Shown here: piece by piece, positions 33,836-45,419 of the stretch
How positions within the stretch are numbered: the stretch's first letter is position 1
How the letters are laid out: every line of letters begins with the position of its first letter
DNA from: Gonocerus acuteangulatus
Lineage: Eukaryota; Arthropoda; Insecta; Hemiptera; Coreidae
Length of the DNA: 64,000 nucleotides
Direction of reading: 5' to 3'
Assembly: GCA_946811695.1 (NCBI GenBank)
Contig: OX328126.1
Coordinates: 80,916,214-80,980,213, forward strand
The notes under the pieces: generated by a model
Told to the model about the DNA's origin: nothing
What the model saw: the letters and a program-made list of their open reading frames with translations, nothing else
Databases searched by the model: none
Made by a program: the position numbers and the translations under genes

Positions 33836-36800
33836 GGACAAGTTATGCGAAAGTCTAATGCCAATTCATTGGTGTTTTATCGGAAATGAGAGGATAGTGG
33901 AAACATAGCTCCCTCAAGGGAAAACAACATATTTGTAATTCCAAGGTAGTCTATGTCGACAAGGAATTAATGGCTAATGCATGGCGGATCAACCAAACAT
34001 AAGAAATATAACTTAGATAAAGATGGACCCAGAGCCTGTAGGGAATCCATGGCGAGTCTATCGAACTAGAGAAGGAGTTTAGGATCGACCTCCGGTTCTG
34101 ACATTTACCTCGTCGAATGTCAGGACTCCACCACCGCACAACCTTAATTCTAGTTCACGAGCTCAGGTTGGCAGCCATGCCTGGTATACCCCTCTCCTTT
34201 CCCCCACATAACGATATTAATTTAAATATGAAAATCGTAGGCGCAGTAATTGGCCACGATTTTTCTTTAGTCAATTGTAAAAAAATGTGCACAACAAAAT
34301 AATAGAACAATTAATTACACCAAGAGGACCATCGAACAATGCCAAGGAGACGAAGTGATTCATTTCTGTCTTCAGTCCTTACGAGTGGTAAAATATGAGA
34401 ATCCGCTGCAGAATGCTCCTTTCCTTTGACCTCGCTGGTTTTATCTTAACGCCCTCGAAGCTTTATGATAATGTTTGTTTAAGATTCATGAATTAGGCCC
34501 ATCTATTCTTCTGGGATAGAGGCAAACTAAAACAAGCCATTAGATTAGATTAGACAGTAACCGATACCCATCACGGGGGCTTAACCTCTGAAGAACTTCA
34601 GGTATTGTCTGACTTCAGTTGATCCAAACGAACCATAACTCCTGGAAGTACCTACATTTCGTTTCCTAATCTGAAGTTTGGGGTTCTTTGTCTGAAGTAT
34701 GGTGGAAGACTTTACAATAGGATTTGCTCACTGTCCTTAGTGGGCCTCATGTCCTTAGTGTTGACCCCCCCCCCCCCGGCCTGCCACGCAGTGCAACCAA
34801 CAACTCTGGCGACGAGCCTTCCGTTGTCTGTCATAAAACATTGCCTGGTCTTCCTGGCAAACTTCCTCCTCATATCGTACCATTCTTACTTTCCTTTGTC
34901 GGTGAGTAGCTGGGAGTCATTATTAGACATAGAAACGTGTCGACGAATCGTCTGATCTCATATATTCCTTCGAGGAAGCAAACGGCAAATCCTTATTAAC
35001 AAGAAAATCATTGCTTCAGATGTTTCATCGGAATGACTATCTGATGATATAAAGTCTGTTAAATTTTTATTTGGTGGAATGATAAGTTCCCACATGTATA
35101 GAGGTGCATAGAAAACTCCAGGTTCTGCCACCCCTTTCCCAGTAGCTGGCTTGATACAATGAGAAGCGCCAGAGCCCCTAAGTAAGTCATCTTTGAACGA
35201 CATATTTTATAATCTGTGTCGTGCCGCTCTCAGCTAGAGCCCCTTAGGCCCTGTCTTGGTTAATATATTCGTGCGGGTATTCTAGAAAAGTCTACTGGGT
35301 TTCGTAATGAAATCCTTTGCCTGAAATATTGAGCCGTTGTAGTTTACTTAGTATAAGACTTATCGTCAGTTTCAACCTGACGATGAAGTGGTTGGAAATC
35401 CCAAAAGCCGATTTTTGATATTCAGTTCTAACATATTTCTGAAGAACCACAGAAAAACATGCAAAAAATAGTTTTACAGAAAGGTAAACGATGGTTTCCT
35501 CTAGTTCTTTCCCTAAAGGGAGTGACAAGAAGCTTGTAACTCATTTCTGCGCATTTCCTTTTGACAAAAGCAGCAATGTAAAGAAAGACTGGAATTTTAA
35601 TTGTTTTTTTCCATAGAATGTCAACACTGCTAGGCGCCCTGATAAGATTATCGATATCTTTGTGTGCGGGGCTCCACATGCCACCGGCATGATAATAGCT
35701 CAATAGCGAACTTAGACAAGTATCAGTTGAATTTTCTTGGGGAAGTGATTCATCCAAGCACACAGGCATAAATTCTACACTCTTAACTAATTAAACATTA
35801 AAAAAAAAAGGTTATTACAAAATACACCACAGTTTAATGAAGCAGGGTGTGATTCTTGCAAAATATAACGTTAAAAACCAACCGCTGGGGATTGCCGTAT
35901 CAACAACAATAATACTCCCCAGAGAAGAATATAAATATGAATGTGTGTTTATATAGATGATTTATAGGTGTACCGTGAAGAAAAGAACTAGGTAGTGCGC
36001 ACGCGTGGCCTCTAGCTCCCCTCACCCATCCTCACCAAACCTTTATTTCCCGTTACAACTTGGAGAGAAAAACTTTAAGCAGTCGTGTTTACATATATTT
36101 TCTTTAACGTTATTAGTTATGTCCCAACGTTTGGCATGTGGACGGCCGCTCGAACGGCAAGCTCGGCAAATATTGTTCAGTCTAACCGAGTATTTAAGGA
36201 AACAAAAAGACGCGACGGCGTGGTTATGGGCTGGTTGCGAGTGGTGAGGGAAGGCCTATCTTCCCTCCGACCCCGCCCCTCCTGGTTCTTTTGCTTCTGG
36301 TCGTGCTGTAGATCCATATTCTTCCTGTTGAGATGATAAAGGCCATACGATATTCGTTAAGCAAATGTGCCTTTAGTAAGCTTTTGTGATTTACACACTT
36401 GTGTCCTCCGGCTAAATAGTTACTAATCTAAAATACTGTGGTCAATTGTAATATTTTTCTTAATGATTGATATGTGTTGGAATGTAAATTGGAAGAATGA
36501 CCCGATTAATTTGATAACAAATTATCTACCATAGGGCAATTATAAAAACGTGCCACAGACTTCCGCCTATGAATTTAGCCATTGGTTACGTCACTTCAAG
36601 AACTGGTTATTATAAAATGTTTTCACTATCACAATTTTTTATTTAGCATTTTCTAACTTGCATAATGAAGATACTAGACTGAATAAATTAATTTAAAAGA
36701 AAGGATTATTTTTTATTTCAATAATGATGGATGATATCAGAAAGGGAGCTTCGGGGGAGGAAGAAAGAAAATATTTAGAATAGTATTCGAATTGAAATTT

Positions 36801-36999
36801 TAGTAGTTTGAATAAAGTACAAAAATACTTAAACGATAGTCAGGCCTAACTATTTCACCAGTGCATAGACCACTATATTCAACCACAACAGTATTTTTGC
36901 AAGTGAACTCCTTCAACAATTGGAATGATATGCACTTTTTGGTGGTTTTTACTGGTCTTAAGAGCGGAAAGTACCGCGACTGTCTGACAGACAAAGGAC
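33836..36999. other. No recognised gene
   Basis: The longest open frames are 113 codons on minus (35428-35769), 81 on minus (34958-35203) and 80-83 on plus near 36005-36336. None shows a domain I recognise or a clean pair of splice sites. The 36120-36320 stretch is distinctly GC- and CpG-richer than its surroundings. Confidence 0.4.
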
Positions 37000-38077
37000 C
37001 CCGCCCTTTCCTAATGGAAAATGGCTTTCGGTCAAATTGAACGAAACTATGCTCGTTGGATAGAGAAAGTCTTTCTGAACGAAAGTCTCCATGGGCACAA
37101 AACCCGAAAGTTGAAACTTTTTGTACTTTTGGGTATCCGAAGTTTTCCATTTTCAATGTTTGCAAAATCTTGAGATCTTTGGTTGGAAGGTTTCCCAAGC
37201 CATTTGGCCAGTAAAAAAAAATACTTATCAATTATTTTTCGAAGACCTTTCGAACGACACCGCATTTGACACTCCTACCCCCTCCCCCACGGGAGTAGGG
37301 GGGGGGGGGGGAAGCTTTTTTTTTGTAATTATCGTGTATCCATTATCATTTGGAGATCTTTTCGAAGGCAATACACTGAAACCTTGCCTCACACCGTTAC
37401 CCCACCCCCACCCCCTTGGGATATGCTCGTGATTATCAAAACATCAAATATCCGACTTCTTACTTGCTGAATCATACGTTAGATGCAGCTGATCGATAGA
37501 AACGAAAAGTCAAAACAGTTGACAGTAGTCTAAGAGACAAAAAGCGGCCCTTTTCAGGGCCACTAATGTTAAAGTGTGCTAACAGAACACTTTTTTTTTT
37601 TTTGCGAAAAAAGGCTTTTTTTTAAAGATACGAGCTGGAGGAGAGGTGGGGTGGGGTTGGGGTTTGGGGTGGGGGTGGGGTAAGGGTGTGAGGCAAGGTT
37701 TCAGTGTATTGCCTTCGAAAAGATCTTCAAATGATAATGGATAGACGATAATTACAAAAAAAAGCTTCCCGTGGGTGGGTGGGGGGGGGGGGGGGTAGGA
37801 GTGTCAAATGTGGTATCGTTCGAAAGTTCTTCGAAAAATAATTGATACGTATTTCATTTTACTGGCCAAAAGGCTTGGGAAACCTTTTAACCAGAGATCT
37901 CGAGATTTTGTAAAAATCAAAAATGGAAAACTTCGGATACCCAAAAGTACCAAAAGTTTTAACTTTTTGGTTTTGTGCCCATGGAGACTTATGTTCAGAA
38001 AATCTTTCTCTATCCAATGAGCACAGTTTCGTTCAATTTGACCGAAAGCCATTTTCCATTAGGAAAGGGCGGAGTCC
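37000..38077. mobile_element. Foldback element, about 1.08 kb
   Basis: Arms of about 420 bp: from CCCGCCCTTTCCTAATGGAA at 37003 inward to 'cctcacaccgttacccc' near 37400, matched by the reverse complement from 'gggtgtgaggcaaggt' near 37685 out to AAAGGGCGGAGTCC at 38077. By-eye identity is roughly 85%. The loop (37430-37670) carries GT-rich and poly-T tracts. Both arms contain G or C runs of about 13-17 next to 'taggagtgtcaaa'. ORFs on either strand mirror each other. Confidence 0.9.
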
Positions 38078-38620
38078 TTTCGAAAAGTAAGGCCTATTAG
38101 AAATAAGATTCTCAGGCGTTCCTAAATATACCAAGACCTCCTCGATCTCCTGGAACATCATCAACACAATATGTGTAAAGGAACTTTCCCCTTAGATAGT
38201 TTGTTTAGAGAAAATATCGCTACCGGGACTTCTAATGCATTATGTCTATCGGGTAAAGAGAGAAGCTTTAATGAGTGAGTTTTCTGCGAGTCGGACATGG
38301 TACGATGGGACTATAATAGAGGACCCTACCTGTCGTTGGCGCCTCCAAGATGATGAAACCTCTTGGAATATGACTACCGAAGGTAGATATTGCCAGGATT
38401 CTGTCTTAAGATATCTTAATAAAACTAGATTTCTTATAAGCAAATATATTTTACTCGCGCATTATTCAAGGAGAAGTCATTTTCAAGTTAAAACGTCAGC
38501 AAAAATAAAACACATTTCCTTATACAAAATCTATTTTTATTAAGAGTAAAATAACACACGACCTAATCCCGACAATATTTACGCTCCACGATCTCCTCTC
38601 AACAATATTTCTACGGGGTG
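38078..38620. other. No gene seen; family R 3' trace
   Basis: Contains TTCTGCGAGTCGGAC at 38280, resembling the last part of the R 3' terminus. The 102-codon ORF at 38235 overlaps it and is not recognised. Confidence 0.4.
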
Positions 38621-38625
38621 TTCTG

Positions 38626-39195
38626 TTAAACACAAGGCTATCAGGTCTTCTGTCTAACACAACAGGGCTACCGCGTCTTCTGTCTAACACAACAGGGCTA
38701 CCGGGTCTTCTGTCTAACACAACAGGGCTACCGGGTCTTCTGTCTAACACAACAGGGCTACCGGGTCTTCTGTCTAACACAACAGGGCTACCGGGTCTTC
38801 TGTCTAACACAACAGGGCTACTGGGTCTTCTGACTAACACAACAAGGCTACCGGGTCTTCTGTCTAACACAACAGGGCTACCGGGTCTTCTCTCTAACAC
38901 AACAGGGCTACCGGGTCTTCTGTCTAACACAACAAGGCTACCGGGTCTTCTCTCTAACACAACAGGGCTACCGGGTCTTCTGTCTAACACAACAGGGCTA
39001 CCGGGTCTTCTGTCTAACACAACAAGGCTACCGGGTCTTCTCTCTAACACAACAGGGCTACCGGTTCTTCTGTCTAACACAACATGGTCAACGGGTCTTC
39101 AATATAACACAATATGGCTACTGGGTCTTGAAGCTAACACAATGTGGTTAACGAATCTTCAATCTAAGACAATATGGCAATCGCTCTTTCATCTA
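38626..39195. repeat. 30-bp minisatellite, about 18 copies
   Basis: The unit is 'ctaccgggtcttctgtctaa' plus 'cacaacaggg'. Copies are nearly identical from 38660 to 39080 and decay towards 39195. Variants (tctg/tctc, cagg/caag) alternate in a partly ordered pattern, suggesting higher-order duplication. Because 30 is divisible by 3, the minus strand is open for 186 codons as RRPGSPVVLD repeats, with a start and stop but no signal peptide or family match. Confidence 0.97.
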
Positions 39196-39600
39196 ACACA
39201 ATCTCAAAGGTATTGAAAATAGCTATATATTTTTAATCATAGCACTTTACTATGTTAAATCAATAATGACTAGGCTAAGTAAATTAATAAGATAAAACAA
39301 AAAAATTGAGTCCAATTATAAAAAGTTGTTTGATACTTAAAAGTATCTAGTTAGCTAGAATTGAAGTTGATTTCCTTAAAGATCAAGGCAAATTATTATG
39401 TTGATCAGAATGGGTCATGGGGTATGTTTAAATTTTTGACCAATGAGTTATTATGTTGTACCTAAGAAGATAAGGAAGAAGCAGAAGAAGTGGTAATAAG
39501 ATGAGCGGGACGACTTAGGACAGAGATCAATATTAGAGCGGTAGATATAGGCTGGTACCAGGGGCACTAGCTTCGTGCTCTGGATGGTCGGCAAAACAGG
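39196..39600. other. No gene seen
   Basis: AT-rich spacer between the minisatellite and a family R fragment. Confidence 0.5.
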
Positions 39601-39870
39601 CTGTGTTTGGAGATTTCTGTAATTTATGGGCGAAATTCACTCAGTAAGAACTATTCTACACAACAAGAAGCAAAGTAATAGCTGGGATTCTGAAGAAAGA
39701 GAATGGAGTAGTTTCCGCATAGCGTACAAGCAGTTTCCTCTTCTGGCTCTTAAAATACTTATTTGTATATCTTTCACGAATGATCAAATTTATCATTATA
39801 TGATGAACGGGGATATGAACGGAAACGCGCTAAGATGACGCAATTCCTGCGAGTTCCTGAGAGGATTTTT
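39601..39870 (+). repeat. Family R 3' fragment
   Basis: Shares 'gaatggagtagtttccgc' and the 3' end GAAACGCGCTAAGATGACGC at 39819-39838. Confidence 0.7.
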
Positions 39871-40465
39871 TAACGCCCCTTTCCTTAAGAATTAGTGGAA
39901 GCCCAAAAACACGGGGCGAAGTAGCTCTGTCGTCAATTAACAGTGTCGCTTTCTTAGGACCATTATAGTGCCAACAAAGTCAGTTTTCATTTTTTTTTTT
40001 TTAAATATAATTCAACCAAGCCAATATTTATATGTGAATTCATCAATATATGAAGTTTCAAAACCAAATACAGAAAAAGCTCTGTGGTCTCAGTATTAGT
40101 AGATATCTTCCAAATCAGACCAGGTATAAGGATTGCATGGAAGCACGCTATATGACGCGGCCAATCGGTCTCTTTACGTATCATATGGACTTGATAAAAA
40201 CGCTATATTGAAAAATTTCCTTATCATTAAATAATGAAAACATATAAAATAAATGCTATCTTAGTTTCTTTATCAACCTATATAAACAAGAGAAACGATT
40301 TTGATCAACTTGCCTGCTATCAGGGCTGCAGGCAGGATAATCCTCTGGAGGCAGACAGACAGGAACCAGGTGGTCATGGCTCCCTCTCTCTAACAAAAAA
40401 AAAAAAGTTTTGAATAAATAATCCATATATATATATATAAAATCTATATACATATAAATCACGTG
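39871..40465. other. No gene seen; short (TA)n
   Basis: Poly-T at about 39990-40001 and (TA)n at 40425-40438. Confidence 0.5.
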
Positions 40466-40700
40466 TCTGTCTGATCCTTACACAAATACACACCGTTTGA
40501 CCGATTTTGATCAAACTTGGCACACAGGTAAGTCTTGATCTGGGAAGTGACGTAGGCTAAGTCAAAAACGTCTAACAGCTGTCTGTCTGTATGTTTGTTC
40601 CTTTTACAAATCCACACAGTTTGACCGACTTTGATCAAACATTGCGCACTGGTAGTTTTTGATTGGGGGAGTATCTTAGGCTAGGTCAAAATAGTCTAGG
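40466..40700 (+). repeat. Two tandem units of about 120 bp
   Basis: Each unit has 'tctgtctg', then 'acacagtttgaccga', 'ttttgatcaaac', and 'cactggta' or 'cacaggta'. A similar phrase ('ccgattttgatgaaatttgg') follows the (TA)n in the long R copies, so the unit may be distantly related to family R. Confidence 0.65.
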
Positions 40701-41284
40701 TCTTACAATTCGGAGGTCACGCGTTCAAAACTGTGAACCCGAACAGTTACCGATTTGCGACATTAGCTTTTAATATCAATTGTTTGGTTTCTAATTTATT
40801 TTTACTTTTATAGATGCAGAAAGTAGGGGTAGCATTGCACTATACCCGAGACACTCGCCCATTTTCTCCTAGATTGCCCAATCTACCGATCTGCCTACAC
40901 GACATACTTTCAAAATATACAGTCAGAAGCTGACGAAGAAAACCTCAAATTGATTCTTTCGCCTTCGAGTAAGGACTCAATGTTCAGGCTCTTTCGCTTT
41001 ACCATCGAAGCTCTAATGATAAGATCATTTGTGGTTTTTGAGTAGTAAGTTCTGCAACAGAGGCGAAAAAATCTTTAAACTTCAGTCATCAACTTTAAAT
41101 GTGGAAAAAATGTATGTATATAAAGAAGAAAGAAACGAATATTATTATAATTAAGATTTAAATTATGTATATTTATTACAATCGAATAAGAAATGTTTTA
41201 TTATTATTATTTTTTTTTTTGTAACCAGACCCCTGTAACTGTTTTTAAACAAAATACAGAATTTGATCTACCTAAATATAAATA
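40701..41284. other. No gene seen
   Basis: No repeat boundary or ORF of note; short poly-T at 41209-41220. Confidence 0.5.
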
Positions 41285-41737
41285 CAGTAGACTCTCCCTT
41301 GTACGACGTTCCCTTATCCGTCGCTGTCTCTAATCCGACGGTCTCTGAGACGAATGAGTTCCTAGCAAGCCAAACATTTGTTTCGTGGCATTCCATTGAA
41401 TAGAAGTCAAAGAAGGCATATTTGTTTCGTGGCATTCCATTGAATAGAAGTCAAAGAAGGCATATTTTGGGACAGGAACTTGTGTTTCTACTAAGAAAAT
41501 AAATGTTTCTACTAAGGTAGCTGATATACATCAGCAAAGATTTACATATTTTGAATTTATTTATTAATTTTAATTACATATGGAATATTAAAAATGTTCA
41601 ATATTATTAAATCCTCAAAAAATAAGGTTTTTTCAAATACATAAGTGACCGCCTCCAACTGAATTCTCTAATCCAGCGTTTTTTCTAATCCGACTGTACC
41701 CCGGTCCCGACGACGCCGGATTAGAGAGAGCCTACTG
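41285..41737 (+). mobile_element. pogo/Tigger-like non-autonomous transposon
   Basis: Left end CAGTAGACTCTCCCTTGTAC; right end GGATTAGAGAGAGCCTACTG. The CAGTA terminus and subterminal 'tccgac'/'ctaatccg' strings resemble pogo/Tigger ends. TA precedes the left end; the right flank is a TG repeat, so the TA duplication is not clean. A segment of about 50 bp ('tttgtttcgtggcattccat'...) is tandemly duplicated at 41387-41466. No ORF. Confidence 0.75.
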
Positions 41738-42262
41738 TGTGTGTGTGTGACATCAGTCAAGTGGAGCAATATCCCTTCAAGAATTCTCAAAGAACTGTGT
41801 ATATATAATTTATAAATGCACTTGAATGAAAGTCTTCGTTTTTGCTATCGGTTTTTTGCTTCCTAATCTTCCGTATAATCCTTCGCTCGATTTGTTTACA
41901 AATTGATATCTTAAGGATTGTTTCGGTACAGTTTTAGTTTTATACCGTGTCTGTTGTTTCTGCTTTGAAAAATGTAGTCAACAGATGAGCATTATCGACA
42001 TAACGTCGCTGTCATGTCAAAATGTGTGTCAAATTTGTCAAAAACGTTTAATGAATAAAAAAATGTGTATTTGTTGACTACATCTGCTATGAAATTGTTG
42101 AATAATAATCAGGTCATGACCTGTTTAAGCATATCTCTCTTTGACGAAGAATCTGCTTAGTTTACACAACTCCTGTGTGAAAGACTTAAATCTCAAACAA
42201 TGGCAAAAATAGGAAACAGTCCGTCACGCAGGAGCTGCATAACTAAGCTAATAATTTGCTTA
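41738..42262. other. No gene seen
   Basis: Starts with a (TG)n tract at 41737-41748. The dispersed phrase GTCACGCAGGAGCTGCATAA is at 42222-42241. Confidence 0.5.
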
Positions 42263-42268
42263 ATACAA

Positions 42269-42270
42269 CC

Positions 42271-42351
<81 letters not shown>
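42269..42351. repeat. (TA)n/(TG)n microsatellite
   Basis: About 80 bp of TA with a short TG interruption, directly abutting a truncated LINE. Confidence 0.97.
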
Positions 42352-42354
<3 letters not shown>

Positions 42355-42780
42355 ACAACGGAATCACTCTACAGTATGTAGATGAATTTGTTTACTTGGG
42401 ACAACTTATATCCTTTAATAATCGTGCAGCTAAATAAGTGGAAAGGAGAATTACTAGAGGTTGGCAGAAGTATTGGTCACTAAAGGAAGTAATGAAGGGT
42501 AACTTTAGCCTGAATAACAAGAAGATGGTGTTCGAAAGCTGTGTTCTCCCTTCTTTCAGTTACGGCTGCCAAACATGGGCACTGACCAAGGAGCAAGAAT
42601 CCAAGCTAGTAGTGTGGCATAACTCCGTCCTTAGAAGCATGATGAACTACAGGAGACGGGATAAAGTCAGGGGTTCATTTATGCGGCAAGAATCTGGAGT
42701 GACAGATATAGACCATTGATGGACCAGTGGGAAGTTAGACCATTACCCCATCAAGGGGAGGCCTGCGTGAGAAACATGTA
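42352..42780 (+). pseudogene. RTE-like LINE reverse transcriptase C-terminal fragment
   Basis: One frame reads GITLQYVDEFVYLGQLISFN, then an in-frame TAA at 42435-42437, then ERRITRGWQKYWSLKEV, FESCVLPSFSYGCQTWALTK and ESGVTDIDH. This is the thumb and C-terminal region of non-LTR reverse transcriptases of the 'YLG...I / LP...YG.ETW' type, most like RTE. It is 5' truncated at the microsatellite and has at least one stop. The catalytic YxDD region is absent. Confidence 0.85.
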
Positions 42781-42906
42781 TTTGTAAATAGTAATTTAAA
42801 AGGAAAATAATTTAAATTTTTATTACTTTTTATTTTGGTTATTTTTTGGAAATAGTTTTCTTTGTTTGTATTGTTCCTCTTATGCAATAAAGGCTTTATT
42901 TATTTA

Positions 42907-42908
<2 letters not shown>

Positions 42909-42960
<52 letters not shown>
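42909..42960. repeat. (TA)n microsatellite
   Basis: About 52 bp of TA bordering the foldback element that follows; a matching TA/CA tract borders its other end. Confidence 0.97.
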
Positions 42961-42962
<2 letters not shown>

Positions 42963-43497
42963 GTGGTTTGGTTCTAAAAGGGCCAATGTCAATTTTTTCA
43001 TATTTTGTGTTTTTTATTTACTTCCCTTGAAATACTTACATAAAACCAAATATACATGTATGTAAATATAGCATTTCCAAGTCTATTTGAACCTTTTCCA
43101 AGTCAACTGTAACCTTTTACAAATCAAATGTAACCCTTTCCAATTCAAATGTAACCCTTTCCAAATCAGTTGAAACCCTTTCCAAAACAAGTGTAACACT
43201 TTTCAACTCAATTGTCACCCTTTCTATTTCAATTGTAACCGTTTCCATTGTCACCCTTGAAAATTTCAGGGACCGAAAGTGTTATCACAATTTTGCAAAA
43301 AAAAATAATATTTTTTTAATAGTTAAATCAGAATTCTATCTATAAAATTGTTATTTAAAAATTTTGTTTAAATGTCTATAGGCTAGAATTTTTTTATAAA
43401 AATTCTCTTGATATTTTTAAATAAAAGATTTGCTAATAAAAATTATAAATTATTTAAAAATTTTGATCTTAAATTTCTTACTTATAAGAGGGAAATC

Positions 43498-43552
<55 letters not shown>

Positions 43553-44065
43553 CCTTCATTATGGCTGAAAAATATGAAAAATTGATTTTCGAAAATTGTA
43601 CTCATTTCATTCGTTTACTGTTCTGTCCCAATAATAGTTTTGAAATTAAAGAAAAATAAAAATATTTTCATGATTTATCCCGTTGAGTTTTGAGGCCCTC
43701 AATTTGCCTATTTCCCATTACGGTAAATTTGCAAAAAATTTCAAGGCTGACAATTGAAATGGAAACGGTTACAATTGAAATAAAAAGGGTGACAATTGAG
43801 TTCTAAAGCGTTACATTTGTTTTGGAAAGGGTTTCAACATATTTCGAAAGGGTTACATTTGAATTGGAAAGGGTTGCTGATGACTTGGAAAAGGTTCAGA
43901 TAGACTTGGAAATGCTATATAAATATTTATAAATCTGTATGTATACAATACAAATATATATATATATATTTATGTATTAGGTTTTATGCAAGTATTTAAA
44001 GGGAAGTAAATGAAAACACAAAATATGGAAAAATTGACATTGGCCCTTTTAGAACCAAGCCACAC
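42961..44065. mobile_element. Foldback element with 21-bp tandem repeats in both arms
   Basis: Left arm 42961-43262, right arm 43745-44065; outer ends are GTTCTAAAAGGGCCAATGTC and its inverse. Each arm holds about eight 21-bp repeats (AACCCTTTCCAATTCAAATGT type, with one-letter variations) between 43080 and 43255 and the inverse set. The spacer contains a poly-T of about 47 at 43501-43547 and is itself AT-rich. (CA)n and (TA)n follow the right arm. Confidence 0.9.
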
Positions 44066-44089
44066 ACACACACACACACACACACACTA

Positions 44090-44150
<61 letters not shown>
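44066..44150. repeat. (CA)n/(TA)n microsatellite
   Basis: CA run at 44062-44109 followed by TA to about 44149. Confidence 0.95.
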
Positions 44151-44152
<2 letters not shown>

Positions 44153-44309
44153 TGAACATGAATAGTTTTTCATTTAAATTTTATATTTGTAATGAACAGC
44201 TGACTCAATGTGTAGCAGAAGCTTGATTCGGTCCCCATGTTAAGCGCTCCTAGTGGTAGAAGCAACAACTAACGCCCGAGCCACTTAATTCAATTTTAAC
44301 ATAGTATAG

Positions 44310-44600
44310 AATAAACCCCAACTTATAATGGACCGATTTAGTTCATTTTTACAACGTATTTCTGTCTTTAGATACCTAGGAGGTATACCGAATTTCGTTA
44401 CAATGCACTAGAACGAACGGTCTGTATGAGCAAATTAGTAATTTGGGTCCTTAGTAGACCCCAACTTCTAATGAACCGATTTAGTTTTCAATTTTTACAA
44501 CTTATTTTTCTGATTATATGTCCGCGACGAATACCTAGTTTTTTTAAATGCAACAAAAAATACGACCGGTATAGGCATATTACTGTTTTGGGTGGGGGAA
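44310..44600 (+). repeat. Two units of the 145-bp repeat
   Basis: Same unit as 5540-6205: 'aaaccccaacttataatgga', 'ccgatttagttcatttttacaac', 'ggtataccgaatttcgttac', then a second copy starting at 44452. Confidence 0.8.
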
Positions 44601-44710
44601 AGATGAGAAAACGTGCAGCAATTCAAAAGAAAACTAAAGACCTCGAACACACCAGGCGTGCGTAAGGGCCACAGGTACAGGAAGGGGTGGTAGGAGGTGG
44701 TTACCTTATT

Positions 44711-44723
44711 ATATATATGTATA

Positions 44724-44766
<43 letters not shown>
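44711..44766. repeat. (TA)n microsatellite
   Basis: TA run with a few G interruptions. Confidence 0.95.
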
Positions 44767-44769
<3 letters not shown>

Positions 44770-44850
44770 ATAGAAGGCGGGGAAAAGGAGAAGAGGTATA
44801 GGATTACCAATGAAAGACATTTTTCTTGATCTGGGCTGCTTACATGTTAC

Positions 44851-45242
44851 TATAGGGTGGCCGGAAAGTGCGTGGCTGGAGGGGAGCTAGGCCTTCCCCC
44901 ACATGGGCTGGTGGCAGCGCTTGAGCACTACACTGTTATTTTGTTTGCGGCACACCTATGGAACAAAATGGCCATCCGATGGGTTATTCAAACACGATTA
45001 TCTCGTAAAATAAAATAAGACGCTGAACTTGGTCCCATCTTAAAGATAATTTAATAAGTTACAACTTTTGTATTGAGGTGTTTTTTCATACAACGCTTCG
45101 TATAAGCGATAAATCGGGATTTGTCTAGAAAACCACGTCTTTCTCGAAAACGAGAATATCGCCAAAGGACTTTTTGATTTAGCTTTTCGCTTCCCCATCG
45201 ATATACGAAGTCTGCCGGTTTAAGACCGGGACACCCTGTATA
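44851..45242. mobile_element. Non-autonomous DNA transposon, TATAGGGTG...CACCCTGTATA ends
   Basis: Ends TATAGGGTGGCCGGAA and CCGGGACACCCTGTATA form imperfect inverted repeats. The subterminal phrase 'cgccaaaggactttttgattt' also occurs in degenerate form next to the transposase remnant at 45413-46030 and at 62580 and 63640, so all probably belong to one family. Confidence 0.72.
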
Positions 45243-45338
45243 TTAGTTTTACACAGTACTCATATGAACCCCAATTATCTGCCTGTCAAAGGCAGCAGGC
45301 GACATCAACTTCAAATAAGATGATATCTTGTCTGGAAT

Positions 45339-45341
<3 letters not shown>

Positions 45342-45412
<71 letters not shown>
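45342..45412. repeat. (CT)n(TA)n microsatellite
   Basis: CT run then TA run, truncating the transposase remnant that follows. Confidence 0.97.

Positions 45413-45419
<7 letters not shown>

Noticed and set aside
35428..35769. 113-codon minus ORF as a gene
   Set aside because: No motif, no convincing splice sites, and neighbouring minus ORFs are in unrelated frames; left as unrecognised.
36800..37231. 143-codon minus ORF and matching plus ORF at 37808-38020
   Set aside because: Mirror images produced by the two arms of the foldback element; not independent evidence of coding.
38520..39080. 186-codon minus-strand ORF as a repeat protein gene
   Set aside because: It coincides exactly with the 30-bp minisatellite; a 30-bp period keeps any stop-free frame open, and no signal, domain or splice evidence supports a gene.
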